From positions 1,178,001 through 1,242,000 of the forward strand of contig NC_091277.1 of NCBI RefSeq assembly GCF_042100115.1: DNA of 64,000 nucleotides. The letters are read 5' to 3'. Below, one piece after another: positions 1-10,635 of this stretch; position 1 is the stretch's first letter, and every line of letters begins with the position of its first letter. The notes beneath the pieces were generated by a model that searched no databases, was not told where the DNA came from, and saw only the letters and a program-made list of their open reading frames with translations. The DNA comes from Alternaria dauci (taxonomy: Eukaryota; Ascomycota; Dothideomycetes; Pleosporales; Pleosporaceae). Position numbers and translations under genes: made by a program.

Positions 1-1771
1 CAAGACTGTGCGACTTTTAACATTTCCGTGGGACCGCTCTTGCCGGCCGCCAGTGTCAGCGTTCTTGCACTGCGCCACCAAAAGGTGCTCGCGATGCAGG
101 GGTGGCGACGGTGGCCCATTTTCTTTTTCAGTCTCTGAGGGTGTATTGTAGACGGAGAGTGGAGAATTCGCCATCATCCAAGATTGGCTGCCCACCATGA
201 ATCACGGAGTCTCCGCTGACACACGGATACCTGGAGCGCTGTCCTCCATCCCACCCCCTTCCCCAACATCTTCATACTCAGTCCACCTAAACCTGTGATG
301 AACTGCACCCGCGATCGGCGATTGTCTGCGATCTCTCGGTCTATACCAGTAGGCTTACCTAGGTAGTCCCTACACGACAGATATGCTTACTGCTCAGGCA
401 CCGGAGTCATCCGATCCATTAACGGGACATGGTCAAGTGTGCTCTGATAGCTCTATAAGGCTGAATCCGCTTCTTTTTTTCAAGCCAGCCTCGAGCCGAT
501 CTTGTCACTCCGGCCTCCCGGGCGGCAGTATTGCTTTCCACAATCAACAGCCCGAATTTCATGCCAACCATCGAGCCCCAGCAAGGCTGGACATCGCCTT
601 CAGTCAAGCCATCGCCCACACCCCAATCGAAACCAATTGGCAGTCTATATAACTTCAATTGGGCCACCCAACGGCCATGTAGCTCATTCATCTTCCTATT
701 TCACCTGCGGTTGAAGAAGTCTGCGGTATTGCCACATTTCGGAGCGGCTTTGAGCCGCTCACACAACAGGTCTTAAGAATCTTCTAAATCTGTACTGGCC
801 ATTAATACTAGTCGGACCATGTGCGCAAGTAACCTATCTTTGGATGTTTCGAATACCGAAAATGCCGATCTCCACTGTTAGGATATCTCTTTGAGTTGCT
901 GATGCAATTCTGTACAATGCTCCTGTACCCAATGGAACGTAGATGATAACTAGACATACGTGTGGGGATATTCTGTAAGATGATAATATTCTCTCTATTA
1001 AGGATCGCTATGCTGGAAGCGATCTATCTGCATCGTAGGTACCTTTGTTTCTTCCCACCCCTTCCCTATGAGACGACCAATTGCACATACTCCCTCCAAT
1101 CTTGCGTCTGTTCTACAAATGTTTTGTGGCCAAATCAAAAATCACTGGGGATCGAGGAGACGAGAATTCTAGTTAACAAGTAACAGCAGGTACAGATCTT
1201 GTTTTGGGTGCCTGTCCATCATGCTGGTACGAGAAAGGTGCGTGAGTATCTCACTGTACCTGGAGACATTGTAGAAAGTCTCGTCGATAATTCAGACTCC
1301 ACTTCCGTGTGTCGCGTATGTGATGAAGCTGTTCGAGGCACGCGACACGCTATCGAAAGTCTAGCAATGACGTGACCTAGCTCCACAATCACCGCGGGGC
1401 GACAGTCGGCCGCGCAGCATCGCCGAACGAGCACGACGGCAACAAACGGAGGTATTGACGCCGTTGAACAATAGTCGAAAAATGATCTAGAACGTAACTC
1501 GATGGCGTCGCACATGTTCAGGTGTGAGTCAGGGTGTCAGGCAAGATGCAGTCTCTTAGTTTAAACCCGTCTCGGGTTTAACGCTCACACTAACAACGCA
1601 GGTTGCCGCCAGCCTTTTGTAGGATGAGACCTTTTCCGTTCTTCTCCAACCGTTCTTTATCCGATCTCTGTAGAAAAAAACCCAAAAATTGATACAGGAT
1701 CTGTATTTTGTTACCAGCCATTGTTCCAAGCCCTTTGAGTACGAACTTACGACGCAGCACGCATTACCAAT
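1..1771. other. Intergenic, upstream of MFS gene
   Basis: I see no convincing gene here: open frames are under 105 codons, overlap one another on both strands and resemble no family I know. A 9-bp perfect hairpin stem with a 3-nt loop lies at 1561-1581 (arms TTAAACCCG and CGGGTTTAA), about 190 bp before the MFS start codon. The last 150 bp are A/T- and pyrimidine-rich, as expected for a fungal promoter and leader. Confidence 0.5.
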
Positions 1772-3319
1772 ATGGCTCCTACAGCCTTGACGCGAATCGC
1801 CGGATTTCTCGGATTTACATCCCTCAACGCAACAGGACGAGATGCATACATTATTATCACGTTACGGTCTCTAAGAATGTTCACAGCAGGCATTCCGTCA
1901 TTGATCCTCGCTCTTTTCTTCTCCTCGCTCAAGTTTCCGGATTCGAGAATTGGAGTCTTTATGACATTGACTTTGTTGGGAGATGTCCTACTGTCACTGT
2001 TGCTTACCCTGGTAGCGGATAAGCTCGGAAGGAGAAGGATTCTGTTCATGGGTAGTGTAATGATGGCTTGCTCGGGTGTTGCATTTGCTCTGTCGGAGAA
2101 TTTCTTTATCCTTCTGGTCGCGGCGGTGTTTGGCATCATTTCCGTCACTGGTGCGGACTGTGGCCCTTTTAGGGCTGTCGAAGAGAGCATACTGAGTGGT
2201 TTGACAGATGAGACAACAAGGAGCGACGTACTCTCGTGGTATGTCACAGCGACAACCATGGCTGGAGCTGTTGGTGCGGAAGTCGCAGGAAGAACAGTAC
2301 ATGCTCTCGAGAAGAGCAGCGGCAATGTGACCAAAGCATACCATGCTCTATTTTGGGGCTATGCAGCTTTCGGGGTGCTTGGAAGTATTCTCTGTCTTGG
2401 TCTCAGTAGCAGATGTGAAGCTGCTGGGGAGAAGACTGCGGACATGAAAGAACGAGGACGTGGTGGCGGTCATGATGCCGAAGAGGAAGAGGTACTGCTA
2501 GAGGCCATGACACCAAGCACAACGGATGGATTCGATCAAGACCGCGAGAATGTAGGACGACCGGCAAATATCAGGAGCCCACCGTTGCATAAGAAACAAA
2601 GCTACTTCAGCCAAATTTCAAAAACCACACGATCAGTCATGTACAAGCTTTGGATTCTTCTAGCCGTCGACAGCTTAGCAGACGGCATGACACCCTATTC
2701 GCTGATGAATTACTACGTCGACCAGAAATTTCACGTTTCAAAGTCTACGCTTGGAGATATCACTTCAGCTTCTCAGTTCCTCTGTGCCGTTGGCGCGATC
2801 TTCGCCGGACCGCTAGCCAAACGTATCGGCTTGATCAACACCATGGTCTTCACGCATCTTCCTTCTTCGATAGCCAGCGCTTTTATCCCACTTCCTTCAA
2901 GCGTCGGTTGGACAGTCAGCCTACTACTTTTCAGAGCTACTCTCAATAGCATGGATCAAGCTCCACGTACAGCATTCATTGCTGCAGTTGTGAAGCCCGA
3001 GGAGCGTACAGGAGTTATGGGTATCACAAGCATGTTGCGGACTTTAGCCATGAGCGTCGGACCATCGATCACAGGGTTCCTCTCGGGTAGCGATAACTTT
3101 TGGGTGGCTTTCTTAGCTACTGGCATCTGCCGAATCACTTATGATATCGGGTTGTGGATACTTTTTGTGAATGTCAAGGTAAACAAGGATATTGGACGAG
3201 AGGAAGACGCGGATAGTGTTGATGACGATGCTTGGAACGGATTGCTCAGCGATACGGAAAGCGAGATTAGTAGTGAAGGAAGAAAAAGCAAGGATATTGA
3301 TCACGGAAGCAGGGTATAG
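1772..3319 (+). CDS. Major facilitator superfamily (MFS) transporter
   Basis: This intronless gene encodes 515 residues and is a polytopic membrane transporter of the MFS. The loop between transmembrane segments 2 and 3 carries the family motif DKLGRRR (residues 83-89). Hydrophobic helices fill residues about 35-220 and 290-460, split by a polar, acidic cytoplasmic loop (about 220-285), the usual 6+6 layout. The C-terminal tail is acidic and Ser-rich. The start ATG sits in a good fungal context (CCAATATGG). MFS proteins move small solutes with or against H+; the substrate cannot be read from the sequence. It stands alone on its strand, facing the DUF3176 gene tail to tail with only 60 bp between the stops. 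Confidence 0.88.
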   Translation: MAPTALTRIAGFLGFTSLNATGRDAYIIITLRSLRMFTAGIPSLILALFFSSLKFPDSRIGVFMTLTLLGDVLLSLLLTLVADKLGRRRILFMGSVMMACSGVAFALSENFFILLVAAVFGIISVTGADCGPFRAVEESILSGLTDETTRSDVLSWYVTATTMAGAVGAEVAGRTVHALEKSSGNVTKAYHALFWGYAAFGVLGSILCLGLSSRCEAAGEKTADMKERGRGGGHDAEEEEVLLEAMTPSTTDGFDQDRENVGRPANIRSPPLHKKQSYFSQISKTTRSVMYKLWILLAVDSLADGMTPYSLMNYYVDQKFHVSKSTLGDITSASQFLCAVGAIFAGPLAKRIGLINTMVFTHLPSSIASAFIPLPSSVGWTVSLLLFRATLNSMDQAPRTAFIAAVVKPEERTGVMGITSMLRTLAMSVGPSITGFLSGSDNFWVAFLATGICRITYDIGLWILFVNVKVNKDIGREEDADSVDDDAWNGLLSDTESEISSEGRKSKDIDHGSRV

Positions 3320-3379
3320 AGATTCAAATGCTCTGAATCCCATCCTATTCATTGGAACATGAATGAATCTCCGTCAAAA

Positions 3380-5534
3380 TTAGCATGCAGCCTTCTCTAC
3401 TCCCAACATAGAATTGTCTCGATCATCCGTGTACAATTTGACCTTGACTGCTTTCGCCTGTTTCTTCTTAGCTGCCAAACTGTCATTGGTATCAAACCTC
3501 TCCTTTGTTTGGTGATCCAACCCATGTAGGAACGAAACAAGCGCGCTGCTTTTCCACACTTGCGTACCCGACGTATGTGTCATTGTCATCGCAGCGAGCA
3601 GGAAAACCAAAGTGGCCACAACGGCCGCGATCGGTAGTACTGCGAAACCCCATCGGACGTGGACGTATGACTCCACCGTTATTGATTTCCCATTCGTTTC
3701 CACAGCGCCATTGAAGCCACGGAAGGCGGTGGTCATCGATATAGCCAGATCGCTCATAAGCATATTGATTCCGTCGGCATACTCGTAGTAGTTCCAGTAG
3801 AATGCTGTCACGACGTCTGTGTCAAAGAAGGTTTCGCCTGATGAAATTCCGACTGTGAGGTTAACCACAACAGCCCGGTCTGGATCGGTGACACTACGGG
3901 TGAAATCGCTAGTCGTGCGTGTCGCGGAGCCGTTTGTAAAGATCGCACTAAACCAGCCACGTATGCTCAAAAGCGCCTCCATACCGAGCATGTACGCAGT
4001 GTCGTCTGATTCACCAGCGATGTACACGCCATAGTCGGCAGTAGGATCAGGTGAACTCATGTCAACGACAGTATGGTTGAGTACTGAATGCGTGATGTTT
4101 TCCTTATGTGTACCATTGGTGACCGACGCGGACAGCGTATTTGCACATGCTTGCAGGCTACATTGCGATGCCCAGGGGCTCAGCTTATCTGGTGTGTCCT
4201 GGAGCTCCGTACCCATGAAGATGAGCCGGATCATCGTAGAGTGAGGCATGTCTCCGTAGGCAGATGGTATGAAGGACGTCATACTAAATACATCAGAACT
4301 GGTGTTTACTAGATCAGGGTACACTGAGTCAGTACTCGTTCATGTACAATCGGTGGGCAGATGCTACTCACGATGTGCTCCCTGCGGAACTTGCCACCCA
4401 CAAGAAGACATGTTTGGTGATACACCCAGTTCAGGTGGACAGTACCGCGTGATGAGAGAGCTGATGTCAGTGCATTCGTGACAAACGGCAAGGGTTTCGA
4501 AAGGCTCCCAGACGCAGGTACCACTTTGGCACTTGAATGGTAGCGATGCTGCAGGTCTGTTGTTTTCCGCGAACAGGCCATTGTAAACTGCTGCTTTAAG
4601 TGGAAGGATAGGCACAAAACCAGCTGAAACAAAGTCAGTGTTACAGTATCATAAAACGAACGACTACTCACTCGTGCTCGTGTTACCTGCCAATGCAGGA
4701 GTAAAGTTGAGAGCCCTGGGCATGATGGCACCTATGTCGCTTTCCACGCTTCGGATCTTATAGGTTGCGATCTGCTGAGAGAAAGGCCCCAGAGCAAGGG
4801 CGACAACAGCAACAGTAGCTCCGAATGATCCGAGAACTCTGATAGAACGTGGGTCAGTCACTTCGCAAGCGAATCTGGAGTTAGAGACGTACCCTCCTCG
4901 AGCAGTTCCCAGTAATTTCATGGAACCCCACGAACCACGACTAGCGTCATCGAAGGCCTCCATATCAGACAGCGGCGTCGACGCCTGCTTGAATCTGATC
5001 CACTTGGCCTGTGATATTCCACTCGAAAGACAGACGGACATGGCGGCGTTTGCGAAGGTGGCCAATAGAGCGATCAGAGCGTTCAAGGTGATGTCGTGAG
5101 GCCAATCAGGTAACGCCCGCCCATTGTATTTCGATACTACACCAATTATTGAGGCGACGGCACCAAGACCAATGATAACGGCCATAACTATGAGTGCGTG
5201 TATAATATCAGTACATATCTTGAATGAAATTCATACAGGATCGTGTCTTACTCTCGAAAGCCCAGGATCGTGCACGAGACAATCCAGCCTGGCTATCAGA
5301 CTTTGCGCTACATACTTCTGAGGTCACAGCTGTACTGTTTGTAGACGAACTCCACTGTGGTACGTGCTTCTTTATAGACGGTGACTTAACCGTTGAACGC
5401 GGACTGGTAGGACTGAAGTCGAAGTCGCTTATCTATTCATAGTTCTGCAGGGTAGACGAAGGCGGGGTGAAGTCCTCATTGACTTGTGTCACTTCCACGG
5501 CGTGCTGCAGTTTAGGTAGTTGTTGGTAGGCCAT
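3380..5534 (-). CDS. DUF3176 membrane protein, with an in-frame TAG or short intron near its N-terminus
   Basis: I read exons 5534-5252, 5187-4893, 4838-4672, 4623-4372 and 4323-3380. The joined frame is exactly 647 codons, the usual length for this fungal family of unknown function. Family hallmarks are visible: an N-terminal helix followed by LPDWPHDITLNALIALLAT, the ISQLKW-like ISQAKW, the FDDASRGSWGS block, a Cys-rich segment (CQSGTCVW, then CHEC) and a final transmembrane helix before a basic tail. Four membrane helices are likely. Introns are 48-64 bp with good borders. The oddity is a TAG at 5433-5435, in frame after codon 33 from the ATG at 5534. Either it is a nonsense mutation, or 51-60 bp around it form an intron (donor GTGACA or GTCAAT, acceptor GAATAG). 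The core is secure; the first 100 residues are not. Confidence 0.8.
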
Positions 5535-7201
5535 ATCGAGGCTGATTTTGGAGCAGATGGTCGACGAAAATGGGCCTTAACGTCAATGTCTCACAACCAG
5601 ATGGAAGACTCAGGCTTGAGTAACCTAGATATCCAAGGATGTATAAGGGATTTCTTCTCCAGTCAGCCGCATCTTTCGAGCGTGATAAGCACAGCTCAAA
5701 GGCCCTACAGACACGGTAAGTATATGCCGCGATGCCCACGTTAGGGTTGGATCCATCCTGCGCCTCATCCACGCAGCTCTGTGGTGAGGTCGTAGCGGCT
5801 TCTATTCGTCAGTTAAAATGCACAGATTACCTGCCACACGCTGACCCCTTGTATCTCACTCTATTGTCACAGGGACAATAGGCGATCTTGCCGATAAGCA
5901 AGATAGCGGTGCAGCATGTTTCTAGAACATCAGGTCGGCGCTCGCGGCGGCGCGTTGTGGCAGGAAGCAACCTAAATGATCGGGAGACTACGCAGAAGTT
6001 CTGGAATATGTTCAACACGCCACCTTCATACTCTGAGCCTGGTCAGTATTGTCAAAAAGTATTTTCACTAAATATAGAGCTGCTGCAATCCTTGCACGTC
6101 CCGCTCCATACCCGGCCAATACAGCTTCATCTAGCTTAATTGATCTTGGCATGCTCAGCCTGCAGAGATAAGCCAGAACACCATTCGCTGATAGATATGA
6201 GGGACATAATGCGAGCAGGTTTTGTTTCTAGGGTCGGTGGCAATGGTATCGTAGTGCATGTGGTGTGAGAAAGTGGAAGGATAAGCGTTCAAGGGCCCCC
6301 TGGCGACTGATTACGGTAGATTGGGCCGAACAGGTATCAACTGGTTAAGCGTATATCGACGTTTAGCTCCAATATGAAGACTTTGAACTCCAGTATGTAC
6401 GTTGAATGATTAAGGCGAAGGCGAAGGCTCGGATAACGCGGAAATTTGTACAGTGGTCTTAAAAAGAGGCGTGCATGCGAATGCATGGAGCTTGGCAGCT
6501 ATGAGAGGACAAAGGAGGATCTTTGCAAGAATGGTCGAAACCTCAGAAGTGTTCGTCTTCGTCTTCAGAATCATCCTCAGCTATAGTGGCCGCTGCATTC
6601 ATTACATCCAGGTTAGCCTTCATCTGCTGAATAGTTTGCTTTTGGTTCTTCTACCTCATGAGCTTCTGGGTCTCGCGGTCCACAACTTCTCTAGACCTAA
6701 CATATGGAGAAAAATAGACTGCGATTGACGTAGGCGAAAATATTTTGGCTGCAGTAAAGATGGCTAAAATGGAAAGGTTGGTTTACAGGCAGGAGGTACA
6801 CAAAGGAAGGTGGAGAAGCCCGGAGTGGTGGGGACGGTGACGCAGGAATCCGATAAAGTTCGGTGATCCCCAATCACGCATCGAGGGACCACACCCCAGC
6901 CAGTTTCCTCTCTTTCTCTGCTCTTCCTCAATTTTTCCCCCTTCATCCGCAAGGCCGACCTTTTTTCTCATGAAATCATAAGTTCAGATTACGCTGCGAT
7001 GTCTCTAGTCCCATCCCACAGTGTGTCCTGGACATGTGTGTTGGAAGTATTTGAATAGACTTGGATCCAGAGAAGACTACCGGTAGTGGCCCAGATGCAT
7101 CAAGTATCATTTAGTATTTGGGTCCTGACGTGTGCCTAGCTAGCCATCCATGGCATACTTGGGCCATGAGAGGCACGATGCGTACGCGCTGATAATCCGA
7201 A
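5535..7201. other. Intergenic with a possible gene relic
   Basis: No intact gene is visible in this 1.7 kb. The only coding-like signal is the broken minus-strand frame at 6543-6784, listed separately. The rest has short overlapping frames in all six readings. Confidence 0.45.
6543..6784 (-). pseudogene. Possible gene relic, acidic C-terminal fragment
   Basis: On the minus strand one frame stays open from about 6784 to a TGA at 6543-6545 except for a single TAG at 6651-6653. The text after the TAG (KNQKQTIQQMKANLDVM, then an Asp/Glu-rich tail ending DEDEHF) looks like a helical segment with an acidic C-terminus, and the 12 codons before it (REVVDRETQKLM) are equally protein-like. There is no start codon, no clear splice site and no family I recognise. 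It could be the decayed 3' end of a gene or chance. Confidence 0.25.
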
Positions 7202-8740
7202 TCAGCTTCCGTCCCTCAAATCTCCCAACATTCTCTCAAGGACAGTGTCAGTAAAAGCCCAAACAGTTGAGCTGTACTGTGCTCCCCAAGCATATCCAGT
7301 ATACCACATGTTACTATATCCTTGCAAAGCATATAAGTCTTGTAAAAATCCTGCTCTCAACTGCTCAGCTGATTGCGGCCACCAAGGCCGGCTATGATCT
7401 GAAAGGGCCTTGAACTCTGCGTCGCAGTTTGAGGAGACAGTCCCTGCATTTTGAATGTCTTCGATACTTTTCAAGACTAGGCTGGTGAACTCGTCCTTGG
7501 TCACCGTGTAGTTGGCACCGAAAACGACGCGGAAAAGGCCTTGGCCTGAGGGCCCTGTTGAGTCCAGACGCAAACTGTATGGCCAGTCCTTGATCGCAAG
7601 CTGGTCAGCCGGTACCGCTGATGAAGGTAGATATGTGATTGAGTAATTCTCCGGTAGACAAGATGCCTCTAAAACTCCTACGAACTCAGCTCCTTGGATC
7701 CACTCCGAGAAAGTAGCCGTTTCTTTTTCGTCAGGATGGAAAGGAGCCAAATTATCCAGACTTGGCCCTGCAGTGTATAGAACGCGACGTGCTTTGATCA
7801 CGTAATTCGTATCCCCTTGTTTGACTGATAGCTCTACTCCGTTGGCAGTTCGCACCGCATCCTGTACAGTGCTCGATAGCAGTACATCCGGTTTCAGAAG
7901 CTCCAGTGCGCGTTCGTAGAGAACACCGTTGTTGTCAACCGGTTTGAACAAGGTACCGCTCAGTAAGTCTAAACCCAGTGAATTAGTACGTCTACAGCAA
8001 GAAATTTCCCTCAGCATGAAGAACAAAAGGTAGTATACTAGCTGAGCCTGCTAAGCTGACTGACCTCTCGTAAGCGACGCCCCAAAAGCCTGTAAGACAT
8101 TGAGAGTCAAAAGGTCGCGAACACCACCATACCCCACCCCAGATATTGTCACTATGCGTGGGACGGCAGCCTCCAGCTTATTGAGCTTGGCAAATTCACC
8201 AAAGGGAGTGAGTAGATCTGCAGGGATGTCCGCTGGAGACGGGAAGTCCCAGTAACCGGGCTCCAGGATTTCCTCATATTTTGACGTGATAGAAAGCCAT
8301 CGCTGGAATGCTTCGTTGGTCGCATTCGCACTTGGGGCGCTGTAGTCCTCCAGTATCTCACCAGTCTCGACGTCGACATTCAGGGCAGTCAATCTCCGGT
8401 TGGTAGGAATCGCCGTGGCGATCCCAAAGCGAGCGAAGAAATCGCTAGCTGGCCCGTACGGCAAGTAGCTTTGAACTCCGAAGTCGATTGAAGTGTTGGT
8501 ATTGGGAATGTGGTAGGTACTAGTATGACCTCCTAGGTTTGGTCTGGGTTCGATGAGCACTATGCTCGTATTCAAGTCCTCGCGGAGTCGAACGGCGGCA
8601 TATGTGCCTGATACACCTCCGCCGATGATTGCAACATCTCTGATCAGCTCGATAGGTTCTGAAATACTGCTCTCCTCAGCAGCTGCTAGGATGGCGTATA
8701 CACAAAGGGAGTGTGCTAGGGTACTGATCAATCGAGACAT
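7202..8740 (-). CDS. Secreted FAD-dependent oxidoreductase (amine oxidase-like)
   Basis: Two exons, 8740-8065 and 7968-7202, joined across a 96-bp intron with a good branch site (TACTAAT), give 480 residues. The chosen ATG at 8740 starts a clear signal peptide (about residues 1-21); an in-frame ATG 10 codons upstream would bury it. The FAD-binding dinucleotide motif is GGGVSG (residues 40-45), followed by the GGHT box typical of flavin amine oxidases. Many NxS/T sites fit secretion. The overall form resembles fungal flavoproteins annotated as beta-cyclopiazonate dehydrogenase-like, but no neighbouring biosynthetic genes support that pathway, so only the general class is claimed. Confidence 0.82.
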
Positions 8741-10635
8741 GATGAGCTTGAAGTGACGGGACAGCCACACAAAGTTCGCCTGAGCGTTTTAAGTACAGTC
8801 CAACGGGTCAGCAAACTATGTCTGACAGTCATTGCGACTATTGATAGACAGTTGCACAAAACAAGCTGCTGGGACGACCGGGGCGAAACGAGCATTAGAC
8901 GAGCGATATTAATATGGAAGCTTGGCGCAGCGGAGGAGCTCCAATAACTATTGTTGTCTGCAAGGTATTTTGGCATGCAGTTCGGAGACCTTCCCCATTA
9001 AGGGTGTCTGTCAGGCCATGTGCTGTTGAAGAATGGAGGAAATATGTACATCCTTTCAAGGTTGCCATAAGCCATGCAGGAACCGCAAACCCCTCTATTT
9101 CCACAAGAGAGGGTAACGGCTGCGGTGAACAAAACCATGCTCGCTGCCATACTTCTGCCCGACCACGAATGAGCTGATCCGTTTACCTCGCGAATATCGG
9201 CACATGTGCAAGGGGCACTGCCCTCTGAACGACATTCCGGCAGGTCCTCATAGAATGTGGGGCGTAGCGATTGGCATGGTTAGACTATTGACTGGGATGA
9301 GAGGCCATAGGACGTGATGAGCGGTGGAAGCGGCCTGGTGCGTAGTAGCGAGATCAATCCATGGCTGGAGCGATGCATCCTCAGGAAAACTTTGACGGAC
9401 AGGGTAATGGTGCTTCGGTGCACTCACTGTGTTGTTGAAGTCAAGGACACAAGGCGCAGGCAACGGTTACATCACATGGAGTGGTGAGAACGACTGTAGG
9501 AAATAGGCGGGGCTGGAGGATGCGCAAAGCGGCGAAGCTGCATCCTCAACAACACGCTAATCTGACACGCGCCGCCAACCAACATCCTAAACGAGATACA
9601 TGTGCGTTTTGTATGCACAAACGATGGCTCGGTAGCTACGTTACGAACAACGTGTCTTGTTGAAGACATTGCGCCATGACATGTTGATTCATGAGTCTAT
9701 ATTGTCAACCGATGCCCGCGGAGCTAGACAGACCCTCAACCCCCCACAAGACCAACCTCTCGACGGAGAGGCAACTCTAAATCGACGAAACAAAGGGGGG
9801 TAAATATTAGCATACTCAGGTTATCGTGTTGAGAGGGTTTGAGGAAGGGTGAGAGACATGATTACATTACTATTACTTCCGTTTGGTGAAATATTCGAGT
9901 TTGCTGTACATAGGGAGCGTCTCGGTTGGAGAGCAGCGGGGGAAGTGCATCTCAGATCTGGATGAAATTCCTGGCTCCGTCAGCTGTTCGGGCAAGGAAC
10001 AGTGAAAACTGGTGAGCGCAAGTAGGATTGCCAGACTGCAGCAGTAGCTGTGCGAGATGCAGGCGACGAAGACAATGGCAAGTTGACTGACATGGGGCGA
10101 GGGGCCAGACACGCGAATTCCACATAGTAGTAGGGGGTTGAAATGGGAAAATCAAGGCTTCGTCCTGGACTGCCCAATTCTACCTAGAATCACGGATCGT
10201 GGAGCAGTGAAAGTGCCAGTCGCGTGCTGTGCCCGGCAACACGAACGTGCAGAGGCAGATGCGACAGGGATGGTGGGTGCGGCCAGAAGCCGCGGACGTC
10301 CGCCCATTCGTCACCACGCGCGGGAGGCTGTCGAGCTGTATCTGGCCAGTTTGGCTACCTATTATCGCGCAACAGGGCCTCATGCACCAGCCTCCAACTG
10401 TATAGCTCTTGGATCGGGTTGGATTGTTTCTTGAATCTTTATACGCGCTGCGCTCAAACGATTGCGCTCCGTTTACACGTACGCCACCGCGGCGCATCGA
10501 CTGTTTCAGATTGCCAAGCGTCATTGGGGCTGCCGCTGCATAGCTTCGAGGCTGTCATTCTCCAACAGCCAGCTGTTCTTTCAACTGTACACGAATCTCG
10601 GACCTCACCACACACGTTCGTCATCGCCTCTATGC
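8741..10635. promoter_or_regulatory. Divergent intergenic region, FAD oxidoreductase / VPS10
   Basis: This 1.9 kb separates two genes that point away from each other, so it holds both promoters. No open frame here looks coding, and I see no repeat or RNA gene. Confidence 0.5.

Noticed and set aside
1219..1515. 98-codon minus frame upstream of the MFS gene
   Set aside because: No recognisable protein features; open frames of this size are common by chance here.
1559..1582. Nine-bp hairpin TTAAACCCG/CGGGTTTAA
   Set aside because: Short and single; could easily occur by chance in AT-rich promoter DNA, so not given as a finding.
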